A DNA stretch of 64,000 bases from JANQIO01 sp965229625 (GTDB taxonomy: Bacteria > Pseudomonadota > Gammaproteobacteria > Pseudomonadales > Halieaceae), in NCBI GenBank assembly GCA_965229625.1, contig CBDDJJ010000001.1, positions 1,116,001-1,180,000 on the forward strand, written 5' to 3'. The position numbers were made by a program, and so were the translations under genes. Numbering within the stretch: the first letter of the stretch is position 1; the number at the start of each line of letters is the position of its first letter. The notes beneath the pieces were generated by a model. It was not told the DNA's origin. It searched no databases and worked only from the letters and a program-made list of their open reading frames with translations. Positions 26,055-34,018 of this stretch are shown here, in pieces.

Positions 26055-27029
26055 TCAGCCCTTGAGCAGCGACACCACGACCGCCAGTATCAACAGCGTC
26101 ACCAGCCACACTGCGAGGTAAATCGTGCTCGACTGCCTTGCCAGCCGCCGCTCAGTGCCAGTGCGCGGGCGAATGCCCCTGAACAGGAACACCAGCTTGG
26201 CAGCCAGGTTCACCGACACAATATTGACCACCAGCAACAGGCCCGCCATGCCGGCCAGTTCCAGGTGGCCAGCGCCAAGCATCAGCCCGACCGTGGCCGT
26301 CGGCGGCAGCAGCGCCACTGCGACCATCACGCCCACCAACACGCTGGACAGGCCGGTGGTCAGGGAGAGCGCCGCCGCTGCGCCGGAAGCCAGGGCCAGG
26401 GCAATCGCGTCAAGCCCCACGTGCGTGCGCGCCATCAGCTCCTCACTGGTGGGTTCCACCGGCAGCACCAGGCCCAATAGCAGTGAAATGCCCAGCGCCA
26501 GGCTCAAGCCAGCGGCGCTGCTGCCCAGGGCCTGGCGAATCAACTGACTGTCTCCCAGTGCGGAGCCGAGCCCGAGGGCAAGGTTGGGCCCCAGCAACGG
26601 TGCAATCACCATGGCGCCGATCACCACCGCCACGTTGTCCTCCAGCAGGCCGATGGCGGCCACCAGGGTGGAAAGTGCCACCAGCACCAGGTAGTTCCTG
26701 TCGAGCCGCGCGGATTTCTCGGCCTGGTCAAACAGGGCCTCGCGCGTGGCCACCGCCTTGTCTTCTTCCTTGCGTTCCGCGTCACTGGATTTCGGCAGGT
26801 AGGCCTCCAGGGGCACCACCATCACCACTTCATCGGGGTTGGAGCGAAACAGGCTCTGCAGGGTATCCATGACCCCCTGCAGTTTTTCGTCAGACACCAT
26901 CAGTTCCAGCAGGTGGATGCCCTCATCCTCTTCCACTTCATCGGACAACAGGCGAACGCCCTTGGCCTCCGCCATGCCGGCGACGGTAGGTGCGTTGGCA
27001 GCACTGGAAAATACCTTGACGAGCTTCAT
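26055..27029 (-). CDS. DUF389 (TIGR00341 family) membrane protein
   Basis: The 324-residue protein has a soluble N-terminal domain of about 110 residues and about six membrane helices with the DUF389 hallmark VVIGAMVIAPLLGPNLALGL near residue 135 and SSVLVGVMVAVALLPPTATVG near 230. Function is unknown in the family, though a transport role is often suggested. It stands alone, preceded by the remains of a VOC gene. Confidence 0.87.
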   Translation of the reverse strand: MKLVKVFSSAANAPTVAGMAEAKGVRLLSDEVEEDEGIHLLELMVSDEKLQGVMDTLQSLFRSNPDEVVMVVPLEAYLPKSSDAERKEEDKAVATREALFDQAEKSARLDRNYLVLVALSTLVAAIGLLEDNVAVVIGAMVIAPLLGPNLALGLGSALGDSQLIRQALGSSAAGLSLALGISLLLGLVLPVEPTSEELMARTHVGLDAIALALASGAAAALSLTTGLSSVLVGVMVAVALLPPTATVGLMLGAGHLELAGMAGLLLVVNIVSVNLAAKLVFLFRGIRPRTGTERRLARQSSTIYLAVWLVTLLILAVVVSLLKG

Positions 27030-27074
27030 TAGCCCGAGAGTAACCCAGCATCCATGCTTTGCGAACCGCCCGGC

Positions 27075-27195
27075 CTATTCGTCGTCAGACCACGGCGAAC
27101 AGATATCGACAAGGCGCCCGTCCGGGTCGCAGAGCTGCACGTACCAGTCGCTGTCGTACTTCACCTCAAGATGCGAAGAAATTGCCACTATATGC
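27075..27195 (-). pseudogene. C-terminal remnant of a VOC (glyoxalase-like) gene
   Basis: Reading leftward, this stretch encodes about 32 residues, HLEVKYDSDWYVQLCDPDGR followed by LVDICSPWSDDE and a stop. This is the characteristic last strand pair of vicinal-oxygen-chelate proteins, including the DPDGR turn. No start or upstream domain exists: homology stops near 27175-27195, where the unrelated gene 27188-28240 ends. The gene was apparently cut by the arrival of that segment. Confidence 0.6.
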
Positions 27196-28240
27196 ATGCC
27201 TGCATGGCGATAGACACGTTGGCCTGAAGATCACCAGTCACTGGCTGGCTTCTGATTGTGTTCAGGTTCACAAGGTAGACGACACCGTTGAAGAACACGC
27301 TCGCCTGCCCGCCAGAGGCCAGGGTGAACTTATCAATAACCAGCCCTCCAGCAGTCAGGCTGACGCCAAACGCGACTTCAGTGGCAGAAACCTGATAGGC
27401 GAGCAAGGCCAGTTTGTCATTATCGAAGCCAATGAACCGGTTCTGCTCGAGCAGATAGGAGTCGCGCACCGTCTCCTCAACCCCAGGGCAGGGCACGACC
27501 TGATACAGATCGCGTAGACGGTCCCTGGTCACAGGACCATTGCCACGCACAGCGTTGGCCAGCGAGCCAATGTCACCGACGTGAGGAGCGAGCAAGTCGG
27601 TGGGCAGAAGAGCAAGAAGGGCGAGCGTGTTTACCATTGCATCCCGGTTACCGTTCCTCGCTTGTGCCAGCTCCAGTAGCTCCCCAACAATCGTGGCATC
27701 GTTGCCATAGGCTTCGAGGAGTTGAGAAAACGAGGTTTTCCGCAGTTGAGCGTCTGTCGAAAAAAAATCTCGAAGCAACTTACTCCTGAAGTTGCTGATG
27801 CTGTCAGCAGCAGCGGCTTTTACCGCCGCGTTTGACTCTACGTCCTCAAGCACCTTTACCAGTCTCAGCCCCTCCGATGGCAATGCAATGAGCACCGCTT
27901 CCATTGCCAGTTTCTGCGTCTTGGGGTCAGGACTCAGCAATGCCTCAAGAAACGAAGCAACCAGCTCAGCCTGGCCAACGCGAGAATTTGTTTCCGAGAT
28001 TTTCTGATCGAAACGCTCCTTCTGCTCAGCGAATTCCAGCTGCAGGTTAGCGATGGTAGCGGCCGACGTTACCTCCGCCTCTTTCATCGCCCGCGAATAC
28101 TCCCAGCCGGCAAAAGCGATCGCCAGGGGCACCAGAAGCGCCCCAATAATCTGCAGGACATCCCAGGCGTCCTTTGGTTGGCGCTTTAGCTCTTCGAGCC
28201 GGGCTTCGATCTCCAGGACTTTATCTTCAAGTTCTGACAC
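27188..28240 (-). CDS. Unrecognised protein with coiled coil, membrane helix and helical repeats
   Basis: The 350-residue protein starts with a coiled coil (MSELEDKVLEIEARLEELKR), followed by one membrane helix (about residues 28-46, IIGALLVPLAIAFAGWEY), a second charged coiled coil to about 90, and then alpha-helical repeat-like stretches resembling HEAT-type units to about 230. The C-terminal 90 residues look beta-rich. I recognise no family. GC is lower than in flanking genes, and it sits next to a truncated VOC gene and between two near-identical 15-mers, so it looks acquired. A membrane-tethered scaffold role is only a guess. Confidence 0.7.
   Translation of the reverse strand: MSELEDKVLEIEARLEELKRQPKDAWDVLQIIGALLVPLAIAFAGWEYSRAMKEAEVTSAATIANLQLEFAEQKERFDQKISETNSRVGQAELVASFLEALLSPDPKTQKLAMEAVLIALPSEGLRLVKVLEDVESNAAVKAAAADSISNFRSKLLRDFFSTDAQLRKTSFSQLLEAYGNDATIVGELLELAQARNGNRDAMVNTLALLALLPTDLLAPHVGDIGSLANAVRGNGPVTRDRLRDLYQVVPCPGVEETVRDSYLLEQNRFIGFDNDKLALLAYQVSATEVAFGVSLTAGGLVIDKFTLASGGQASVFFNGVVYLVNLNTIRSQPVTGDLQANVSIAMQACI
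27191..27205. repeat. 15-bp repeat, left copy, flanking the 27188-28240 gene
   Basis: TATGCATGCCTGCAT here matches TATGCAGGCCTGCAT at 28539-28553 at 14 of 15 positions. The two copies bracket the low-GC segment that truncates the VOC gene. Both are themselves near-palindromic, so chance similarity is possible. Confidence 0.35.
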
Positions 28241-28322
28241 TAGGCTGCCCTACAACCGTGCAAAAGCATGGAGGTGAGAATAGCAGTATCCGAGAGTTGA
28301 AGCCGTCGGCTTCATCGAAAGG

Positions 28323-28349
28323 AAAAAAAGGCGCCCCAGGGGGGGCGCC
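28323..28349 (-). terminator. Intrinsic terminator for the YugP-type protease transcript
   Basis: On the leftward strand an 8-bp stem (GGCGCCCC with GGGGCGCC, 4-nt loop) is followed by seven Ts, a textbook Rho-independent terminator. It lies about 370 bp beyond the protease stop and 80 bp before the start of the coiled-coil gene, so it separates these transcripts. Confidence 0.85.
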
Positions 28350-28717
28350 AAAGAGAGACGACCATCCCGGGTCGACTAACACAGAGCTCGAGCAAGTGCC
28401 GTGCCAGCAAATGCTCGATTCGGATTAATCTGGCGGACGCCGGAATCTATTGATTCGATTATTTCGAATTCTATAAGTGGAATGTTTGTTTTTTTCTTCT
28501 TTTACAGGAAGCTGTGAACGAGCACCGAAAAACCGACCTATGCAGGCCTGCATAGATGATTAGATATTTATTCGGTTTTCTCTGACTTTTACTGAATTTT
28601 GTTGCGTGAAAGCGCGCTGTCTTGCACCGCTTCTGCTCACCTGCTGCACGCCGTTAGTGCACAGAATTGCACCTGTAGGCTATATCGCGACAGACCTTCG
28701 GCCATGGAGTGTTTCTC
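28350..28717. other. AT-rich gene-free stretch
   Basis: No convincing coding sequence. The middle (about 28440-28620) is much richer in A and T than the surroundings and ends with the right copy of the 15-bp repeat at 28539-28553. It is probably part of the acquired segment that includes 27188-28240. Confidence 0.5.
28539..28553. repeat. 15-bp repeat, right copy
   Basis: TATGCAGGCCTGCAT, the partner of 27191-27205 (14/15 identical). TGCAGGCCTGCA within it is a perfect palindrome. Confidence 0.35.
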
Positions 28718-29398
28718 CTAGCGCAGGAACCTCAACCAGCGCCACAGGCTGAACACATCCGCCAGCGCCGCCGCCACATAGGTGAGCGCACACGCTTTGA
28801 GAATGCGCCGCACAGTCGGCAGGTCTTCATCGGGTATGTAGCCCTCCTCGAGAATGGGCAGCGCCTTGTTGAAGCTGGCGTCGTATTCCTCGGGCAGGAT
28901 GGCCACATACATCATCACGGACACCAGCATGGTCACCACCCCCACGAGGCCCAACAGCACCATCATCACCGGGCTGCGGGAAACAGCGGTGAGCAGGGGA
29001 ATGGACATCAGGATGATGGTGCCCACGCGACGAATCTGGAAGGCGCGCCCCAGGTACTTCTCCCGCAGCAGGCTCACGGGTTCGCGCCGGCAGAACTGGA
29101 TGGCATGGCCCACCTCGTGGGCTGCCACCGCTACCGCCGTGAGTGATTTGCCGTCGTAGTGATCGGGGCTCAGCGACACGATGCGATCGCCCGGGGAGTA
29201 GTAATCCTGGCCGGGCTGGCCCTTCTGCACTTTTACCCCCTCGAGTTCGAAACGCTCCACCAGGTGCTCCGCCAGTTCTGCGCCAGTCCCCGGCATGGTA
29301 TCGACATGAGAGGCATAGCGACGCAGCACAAAGCGCACCCAGAGGCTGGGGCCATAGACAGCGAGGACCGCTATAAATGCCAGGATCAGGTAGAGCAT
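28718..29398 (-). CDS. Zinc metallopeptidase, YugP family
   Basis: The 226-residue membrane protein starts MLYLILAFIAVLAVYGPSLW (one helix) and has the YugP (neutral zinc metallopeptidase) motif VAVAAHEVGHAIQ, with zinc-binding histidines and catalytic glutamate near residues 115-119. Two or three further helices follow (about 140-185), and the C-terminus is ALTYVAAALADVFSLWRWL. The substrate is unknown; membrane protein quality control is a reasonable guess. I chose the ATG at 29398 because the family starts at this helix; the longer frame adds 50 non-family residues. Confidence 0.85.
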   Translation of the reverse strand: MLYLILAFIAVLAVYGPSLWVRFVLRRYASHVDTMPGTGAELAEHLVERFELEGVKVQKGQPGQDYYSPGDRIVSLSPDHYDGKSLTAVAVAAHEVGHAIQFCRREPVSLLREKYLGRAFQIRRVGTIILMSIPLLTAVSRSPVMMVLLGLVGVVTMLVSVMMYVAILPEEYDASFNKALPILEEGYIPDEDLPTVRRILKACALTYVAAALADVFSLWRWLRFLR

Positions 29399-29591
29399 GT
29401 GAATCCATCCACTCCGGGGGAATCCGCGCCGTATCGCGCCGTGAGATATCACACGCCGGCGGGATGCGGAGCATCTTGCCGGGCCGTCAAAAAATATACC
29501 AGAGCCGTTGACCCGCCACGATGCAGCATCCCGCGCTTGCAAGAGCAAGCATCATGAAGACTCTATCTATCTGTTTTTAATGAAGAAATGG

Positions 29592-29701
29592 AATGGTCAG
29601 GAAAGGGTCATTCAGGAGTCAAGCCCCGCACCAGGGTGCCGGGCAGTATCCGCGCTGCCGGTGGTAATCCCGCTGCCGGAACGCAAATGGAGACCACCGT
29701 G
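29592..29701 (+). promoter_or_regulatory. Conserved leader element, copy 1
   Basis: A 110-nt untranslated stretch directly before the secreted-protein gene at 29702. It shares a 19-nt identical block, AATGGTCAGGAAAGGGTCA, with the leader at 31440, then TCAAGCC, then GCAGTATCC (29643-29651) and AAT(c/a)CCG(c/t)TGCC (from 29666). The second and third blocks start exactly 51 and 74 nt after the first in both copies. Local hairpins include GCACC/GGTGC and GGCAG/CTGCC. It could be a regulatory RNA leader or riboswitch-like element. Confidence 0.6.
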
Positions 29702-30553
29702 ATGCATACCAAAACCTCAACTGGCCATGTCCGAAGACAAGGCCAGGTTCGCGGGAGCCGCCTGGCACGCCCGTTCATACACGCCATCGTGTTCCTGCTC
29801 AGCGCTGGCTGCTGGGCGGCGCTGGCGGACGACACCAGTGCAGAGATGGAGGCCTCGGCTGATTTTTCGACCGAAGTGCTGCTACCTGGCAAGCGACTGC
29901 GACACTACCCCCACGCCGCAACCCTGTGGTGGGCGATCTTCAACAACCCCAACGCCTGCCTGGCAAACCCGCTGGGCGAGGAAAAATGCGGGGCTGTGGA
30001 TATTTTCGGCCAGGCCTACCTGGACTCGATAGCGAGCGGTAATCCCGACCCGTCGCTGATCCAGCCGAATATCGCCTCCGGTGTTGCCGTACTGTATGCC
30101 ACCGGCGGTGTGAGTGATCCGCGCAACGGTCGTATCCGCCTGGCGGCCTCGATCTACCGCAATCCTTTTGATCACCTGGACCTGGCGGGTCCGCAGATTG
30201 TCGATCCGCTGGCACTTGGTCTGGGTTGGGTGAACTACAGTGCCGAAGTGCACCTGATCGTCAGGGACCACGGCCGCCTGCGCCGGGCCGGGATGGTGAC
30301 GCAAATCACCAACTTCCTGGAGCCCTACTGCTCCGACCCGCTGCTGGGTTGGGAAGGTGGCAGGAACACCTGCGTCGACATCCAGGCGGCGGTGTTCGCA
30401 GTGGACGAGGACGGCAAGGACGGTGTCTATCGGCTGTCAGACGGCCAGTCCCTGTCCTACGGCTCTGCCTACCTGTTCCGACAGGGAGATATGCTGCAGG
30501 CCGTGGTGGATACCCGCATACCTGATCGCCGTCACGACATCGTGATCCAGTAA
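29702..30553 (+). CDS. Secreted protein of unknown function
   Basis: A 283-residue protein with a long basic N-region and a signal core (PFIHAIVFLLSAGCWAALAD) ending near residue 43. The mature part contains several cysteines (NACLANPLGEEKC, EPYCSDPLLGWEGGRNTC) and no family I recognise. The ATG at 29702 follows a GGAGA ribosome site. It has its own promoter region and shares an unusual leader with the OsmC operon at 31547, suggesting common control. Confidence 0.7.
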   Translation: MHTKTSTGHVRRQGQVRGSRLARPFIHAIVFLLSAGCWAALADDTSAEMEASADFSTEVLLPGKRLRHYPHAATLWWAIFNNPNACLANPLGEEKCGAVDIFGQAYLDSIASGNPDPSLIQPNIASGVAVLYATGGVSDPRNGRIRLAASIYRNPFDHLDLAGPQIVDPLALGLGWVNYSAEVHLIVRDHGRLRRAGMVTQITNFLEPYCSDPLLGWEGGRNTCVDIQAAVFAVDEDGKDGVYRLSDGQSLSYGSAYLFRQGDMLQAVVDTRIPDRRHDIVIQ

Positions 30554-30562
30554 GCGAACCGG

Positions 30563-30637
30563 GCTCGAAGCCGGCGCGTCGGCGCAGTCCGCCACACACC
30601 AGGACTGCGGCACTACCCGCGCGCTTTGGCTTCGAGC
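30563..30637. other. Nested inverted repeat after the secreted-protein gene
   Basis: An outer 10-bp perfect pair, GCTCGAAGCC (30563-30572) with GGCTTCGAGC (30628-30637), encloses an inner 7-bp pair, GCAGTCC (30584-30590) with GGACTGC (30602-30608). There is no T-run directly after it, so it is not a standard terminator; it could cap the mRNA 3' end. The rest of the 30554-30777 gap shows nothing else. Confidence 0.5.
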
Positions 30638-30777
30638 TCACTTCTCACTCTAGAACCGGCGCGCCGCCGGCCTGTTCCGTTTACGGCTGGACACTGATCC
30701 CCTGTTCCACTCGACGTGAACACTTCTTACCACTCCCATCTCATGCCAAACTCCGGACCTTCATCGGGAGACAGTCC

Positions 30778-31299
30778 ATGACCAATCTATACACCGAGCG
30801 CCTCCAACTCTGCCCGCTGTCATCCTCCGATGAGGACTGCTTTCACCAGACCAATGTTTCCGACTCGGTCAGGGCCCATCTCTGGGATGGCGAAACCATC
30901 CCGCTGGATCTCACCCGGGAACTCCTGGAAAAAAACACCGCCAGCTTCAGCCGCGAAGCCTGGGGACTCTGGAAGCTGCTGACCAGGGTGGATGAACGCT
31001 ATATCGGCTACGCGGGGCTGTGGACCTTTTTCGACGAGTCACTGCCCCAGCTTCTCTATGCGCTCAACCAGCCGTTTACCGGCCAGGGCTACGCCACCGA
31101 AGCAGCGCGGGCTGTCGTCGACTACGCCTTCCGGGACTTGCACTTCAGCTACCTGCGGGCTGCCATCGACGTCGGCAACGATGCCTCCGTCGCTGTCTGC
31201 GAACGGCTGGGATTTGAGCTGGAAGCGCAGCGCGACCAGGACGGCAAACCCACCCTCTTCTTCCGGCTGGCTAACCAGGCCTCCTCACAGAAGGCCTGA
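30778..31299 (+). CDS. GNAT-family N-acetyltransferase (RimJ/RimL type)
   Basis: The 173-residue protein begins TERLQLCPLSSSDEDCF, typical of RimJ/RimL-like acetyltransferases, and has the acetyl-CoA loop NQPFTGQGYATEAARAVVDY near residue 100 and VGNDASVAVCERLGFELE near 140. The acceptor is unknown. The gene appears monocistronic. Confidence 0.88.
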   Translation: MTNLYTERLQLCPLSSSDEDCFHQTNVSDSVRAHLWDGETIPLDLTRELLEKNTASFSREAWGLWKLLTRVDERYIGYAGLWTFFDESLPQLLYALNQPFTGQGYATEAARAVVDYAFRDLHFSYLRAAIDVGNDASVAVCERLGFELEAQRDQDGKPTLFFRLANQASSQKA

Positions 31300-31418
31300 C
31301 CAGGCCGCCTTCCCCGCGGGTCTCAACGCCCGGCTTCGCTGGCTGTTTCAGCTCCTTCCAGACGCGCCTGGTGGCGTGCAGGCTTCCCCCACCAGCATCA
31401 CGCTCCGGCGCTATCCCA

Positions 31419-31440
31419 TTGATTTTTCATTAGAAATCAA
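31419..31440. promoter_or_regulatory. Inverted repeat at the OsmC-operon promoter
   Basis: TTGATTT, 8 nt, AAATCAA forms a perfect 7-bp inverted repeat ending exactly where the conserved leader element begins. It may be an operator or overlap the promoter of the operon. Confidence 0.4.
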
Positions 31441-31546
31441 ATGGTCAGGAAAGGGTCAGGAGTCAGTCAAGCCTGGCGCCCGCCCGCTGTGCAGTATCCA
31501 CCCGCCAGGCAGCAATACCGTTGCCCGGGACCACAGGAGACACACA
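31440..31546 (+). promoter_or_regulatory. Conserved leader element, copy 2 (OsmC operon)
   Basis: The leader before the OsmC gene is colinear with the one at 29592-29701: identical AATGGTCAGGAAAGGGTCA at 31440-31458, GCAGTATCC at 31491-31499 and AATACCGTTGCC from 31514, at the same internal spacings (51 and 74 nt). It ends in AGGAGA, the ribosome site of the OsmC gene. Between the blocks the two copies have diverged. Confidence 0.6.
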
Positions 31547-32110
31547 GTGACAACCTCAGTAATCCAACTACCCAACGGAGTAAACGTCGATGCGCTGCTC
31601 GGCGCCCGCGAAGCCCTGACCGAAGCCCCGGCCGGCGCGCGGTTTGTCTGGCGCGCGGCCAGTGAATGGAAGGACGGTACCCACACCGAGTCGAAGATCG
31701 AAGGCTTTTTCGGCCTGGGTGAAGAGCAGCTCCACGTACGCGAGTTCAGCTACGACACCGACCACCCGGAGATCTTCGCCGCTGAAGACGAGGGACCGAC
31801 CCCGGTGGAAATGATCCTGGTGGGCCTGGCCGGCTGCCTGACCGGCGGCATTGCATCGGTCGCTGCGCACCGCGACATCACCCTGCATTCGGTTACCGCC
31901 ACCCTGGAAGCCGACATGGACATCCAGGGCATCCTTGGCATCGACGCCGATATCCGCAATGGCTTCAACGGTATTACCGTGAACTTCCAGGTGGATGCGG
32001 ACGCCTCCGAGGACGACATCGCCTCACTGGTGGCGCAGTCACAGAAGCGCTCTGCGGTCTACGACATCATCACCAACCCCGGCGATGTCACGGTGAACGT
32101 AAACCAATGA
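31547..32110 (+). CDS. OsmC-family protein
   Basis: The 187-residue protein has the OsmC fold signature PTPVEMILVGLAGCLTGGIAS with the conserved cysteine C97. The second cysteine of classical OsmC/Ohr peroxidases is replaced by serine (S169 in SQKRSAVYDII), so a standard two-cysteine peroxidase cycle is unlikely; thiol binding or a different chemistry is more plausible. The start is GTG at 31547 with AGGAGA six bases before it. Its stop overlaps the FAD oxidoreductase start by 4 bp, and it is the first gene of a four-gene operon. Confidence 0.88.
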   Translation: MTTSVIQLPNGVNVDALLGAREALTEAPAGARFVWRAASEWKDGTHTESKIEGFFGLGEEQLHVREFSYDTDHPEIFAAEDEGPTPVEMILVGLAGCLTGGIASVAAHRDITLHSVTATLEADMDIQGILGIDADIRNGFNGITVNFQVDADASEDDIASLVAQSQKRSAVYDIITNPGDVTVNVNQ

Positions 32111-33402
32111 CCATTGCACTTGGGTCCTATAGCCGGCTACCCGGCACCATTGACGTGATCGTCATTGGCGCCGGCCATGCCGGCTTGTCGATGAGTTACC
32201 TGCTGCGGGAAGCCGGTATCGCCCACCTGGTGCTGGAACGCGGCAACGTGGCCAACGCCTGGCGCACCGAGCGCTGGGATTCTTTGCGCCTGCTGACGCC
32301 CAATTGGCAAACGCGCCTGCCGGGGCGACCCTACGACGGCGACGACCCGGACGGCTACATGACCGTGCCGGAGCTCACCCGGCTGCTCGAGGACTATGCC
32401 CTGGGCATGCCGGTGCAAACCGGTACCACCGTGACCTCCGTAAGGCGCCGCAACGACCTCTACCACGTGGAAACCGACCACGGGTCGTGGCGCGCCCGCG
32501 CGGTGATCATCGCTACCGGCGCCTGCAATCAACCAGCGGTACCAGGCATCGCCCGGGACCTGCCGGTAAGCCTCAAGCAAATGACACCCTTTGACTACCA
32601 CTCACCGGACGACGTGCCCGAAGGTGGGGTGCTGGTGGTCGGGGCGTCCGCCACCGGCCTGCAGCTCGCTGATGAACTACTGACAACCCGGCGGCCCGTG
32701 ATGCTGGCGGCAGGTGAGCATGTGCGCATGCCCCGCCGCTACCGTGGCAAGGACATCTTCCACTGGCTACAGCGCAGCGGCATTCACGACCAGAGCTACC
32801 AGGAGATTGACGACCTGGCACGTGGCCGCAGGCTGCCCTCGCCCCAGTTGGTGGGATCAGCGGCTCTGCCGATCCTGGATATCAATCACTTGCAGGAACG
32901 CGGCGCCAGTACCGTCGGTCGCCTGGCCGGGGCGCGCGACGGAGAGCTGCTGTTCTCCGGTTCCCTGGGCAATGTCTGCGCCCTCGCCGACCTGAAGATG
33001 CAACGCCTGCTGAAGCAGATCGATGAAGTGGCAGACCGTGACGGCGCGCCTCCACCGGAGCGCTTTGCAGCCACACGGGTGCCAGAGTCGCGACGGCTGA
33101 GGCTGCAACCCGAACAGGAAGGCATTCGCACCGTGATCTGGGCCACCGGTTTTCGGCCCGACTACCGCTGGCTACAGGTGCCCGTGCTCGACCGCAAGGG
33201 ACAGCTGCGCCACCAGGGTGGCGTGGTCGACGCGCCGGGGCTTTATGTGCTCGGCCTCCCGCTCATGCGCAAACGCAAGTCCAGCTTTATCTACGGCATC
33301 GAGGACGACGCCCGCGACATCGCAGCACACCTTCAGGATTACCTCACTTCCCAGGCAAGGAGACAGGCACATGACCTTTATCAGGACGCAAAGCCCGGCT
33401 GA
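32107..33402 (+). CDS. FAD/NAD(P)-binding oxidoreductase, CzcO/flavin-monooxygenase-like
   Basis: The 431-residue protein has two dinucleotide motifs, VIVIGAGHAGLSMSYLLREA near residue 17 for FAD and VLVVGASATGLQLADELL near 177 for NAD(P)H, and an ATG-type hinge IATGACNQPAVPG. The WRTERWDSLRLLTPNW segment is typical of CzcO-like flavin monooxygenases. The classical FMO fingerprint FxGxxxHxxxY/F is not clear (VSLKQMTPFDYHS instead), so substrate and even oxygenase activity are open. In context it may oxidise a sulfur- or selenium-containing compound. It overlaps both neighbours. Confidence 0.87.
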   Translation: MTIALGSYSRLPGTIDVIVIGAGHAGLSMSYLLREAGIAHLVLERGNVANAWRTERWDSLRLLTPNWQTRLPGRPYDGDDPDGYMTVPELTRLLEDYALGMPVQTGTTVTSVRRRNDLYHVETDHGSWRARAVIIATGACNQPAVPGIARDLPVSLKQMTPFDYHSPDDVPEGGVLVVGASATGLQLADELLTTRRPVMLAAGEHVRMPRRYRGKDIFHWLQRSGIHDQSYQEIDDLARGRRLPSPQLVGSAALPILDINHLQERGASTVGRLAGARDGELLFSGSLGNVCALADLKMQRLLKQIDEVADRDGAPPPERFAATRVPESRRLRLQPEQEGIRTVIWATGFRPDYRWLQVPVLDRKGQLRHQGGVVDAPGLYVLGLPLMRKRKSSFIYGIEDDARDIAAHLQDYLTSQARRQAHDLYQDAKPG

Positions 33403-33994
33403 CGCCGAGGACGCCGTATTGGAAATGTACCAGCGCCAGGAAGATCACTGGGGCTATGTACCCAACTACGCCAAGGTGTTCAGCCACCGGCCCGAGGTAT
33501 TGGCGCGCTGGGCGCAGCTGCTGGCGGAAATGCGCCGGCCCATGGACGTGCGGCGCTTTGAGCTGGTCACCTTCGTGGTGGCCCACCAACTCAAACATAG
33601 CGCCTGCGCGCTGGCGCATGGCAAGGAACTCGCCCGCATCATCGGCGAGGACTACGTGCTCAGAATTGCCAGGGGGCGCGAGGCTGAAGTGTTACCGGCG
33701 GCCGAGGTGGCCATGGTGCGCTACGCCCGCTGTATCGCCAGGGACGCCTCAGCAATCGACGACAAACAGGTGACAGAGCTGAAGGACCGGCACGGACTGA
33801 CCGACGCCGAGATCTTCGACATTGCCGCCATTGCTGCCGGCCGCTGCTACTTCACCAAGGTGCTGGACGCGCTGGGCTGCGAACCGGACATCGCCTACAT
33901 GTCGCTGGAGGAAAATTTCCGCAGAACGCTGACCGTGGGCAGGCCCATCTGCCAGGCACCGCTGGAATACCTCGCCTCCAACAGCATCGACTAA
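33371..33994 (+). CDS. Carboxymuconolactone decarboxylase / AhpD-like protein
   Basis: The 207-residue protein has the all-helical AhpD/CMD-like region QLKHSACALAHGKELARI near residues 73-90. In AhpD the pair is CxxC followed by H; here only one cysteine (C79) and H83 remain, so peroxiredoxin-reductase activity of the classical kind is doubtful. The C-terminal half (ITDAEIFDIAAIAAGRCYF-like) matches peroxidase-related CMD proteins. The ATG at 33371 has a GGAGA site inside the end of the preceding gene, which it overlaps by 32 bp. Confidence 0.85.
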   Translation: MTFIRTQSPADAEDAVLEMYQRQEDHWGYVPNYAKVFSHRPEVLARWAQLLAEMRRPMDVRRFELVTFVVAHQLKHSACALAHGKELARIIGEDYVLRIARGREAEVLPAAEVAMVRYARCIARDASAIDDKQVTELKDRHGLTDAEIFDIAAIAAGRCYFTKVLDALGCEPDIAYMSLEENFRRTLTVGRPICQAPLEYLASNSID

Positions 33995-34018
33995 CGCACA
34001 CCCGAAAAGGAATACATC

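Noticed and set aside
32107..33402. Calling the FAD oxidoreductase a classical flavin monooxygenase or Baeyer-Villiger enzyme
   Set aside because: The diagnostic fingerprint between the two dinucleotide motifs is not present in recognisable form, so only a family-level name is given.
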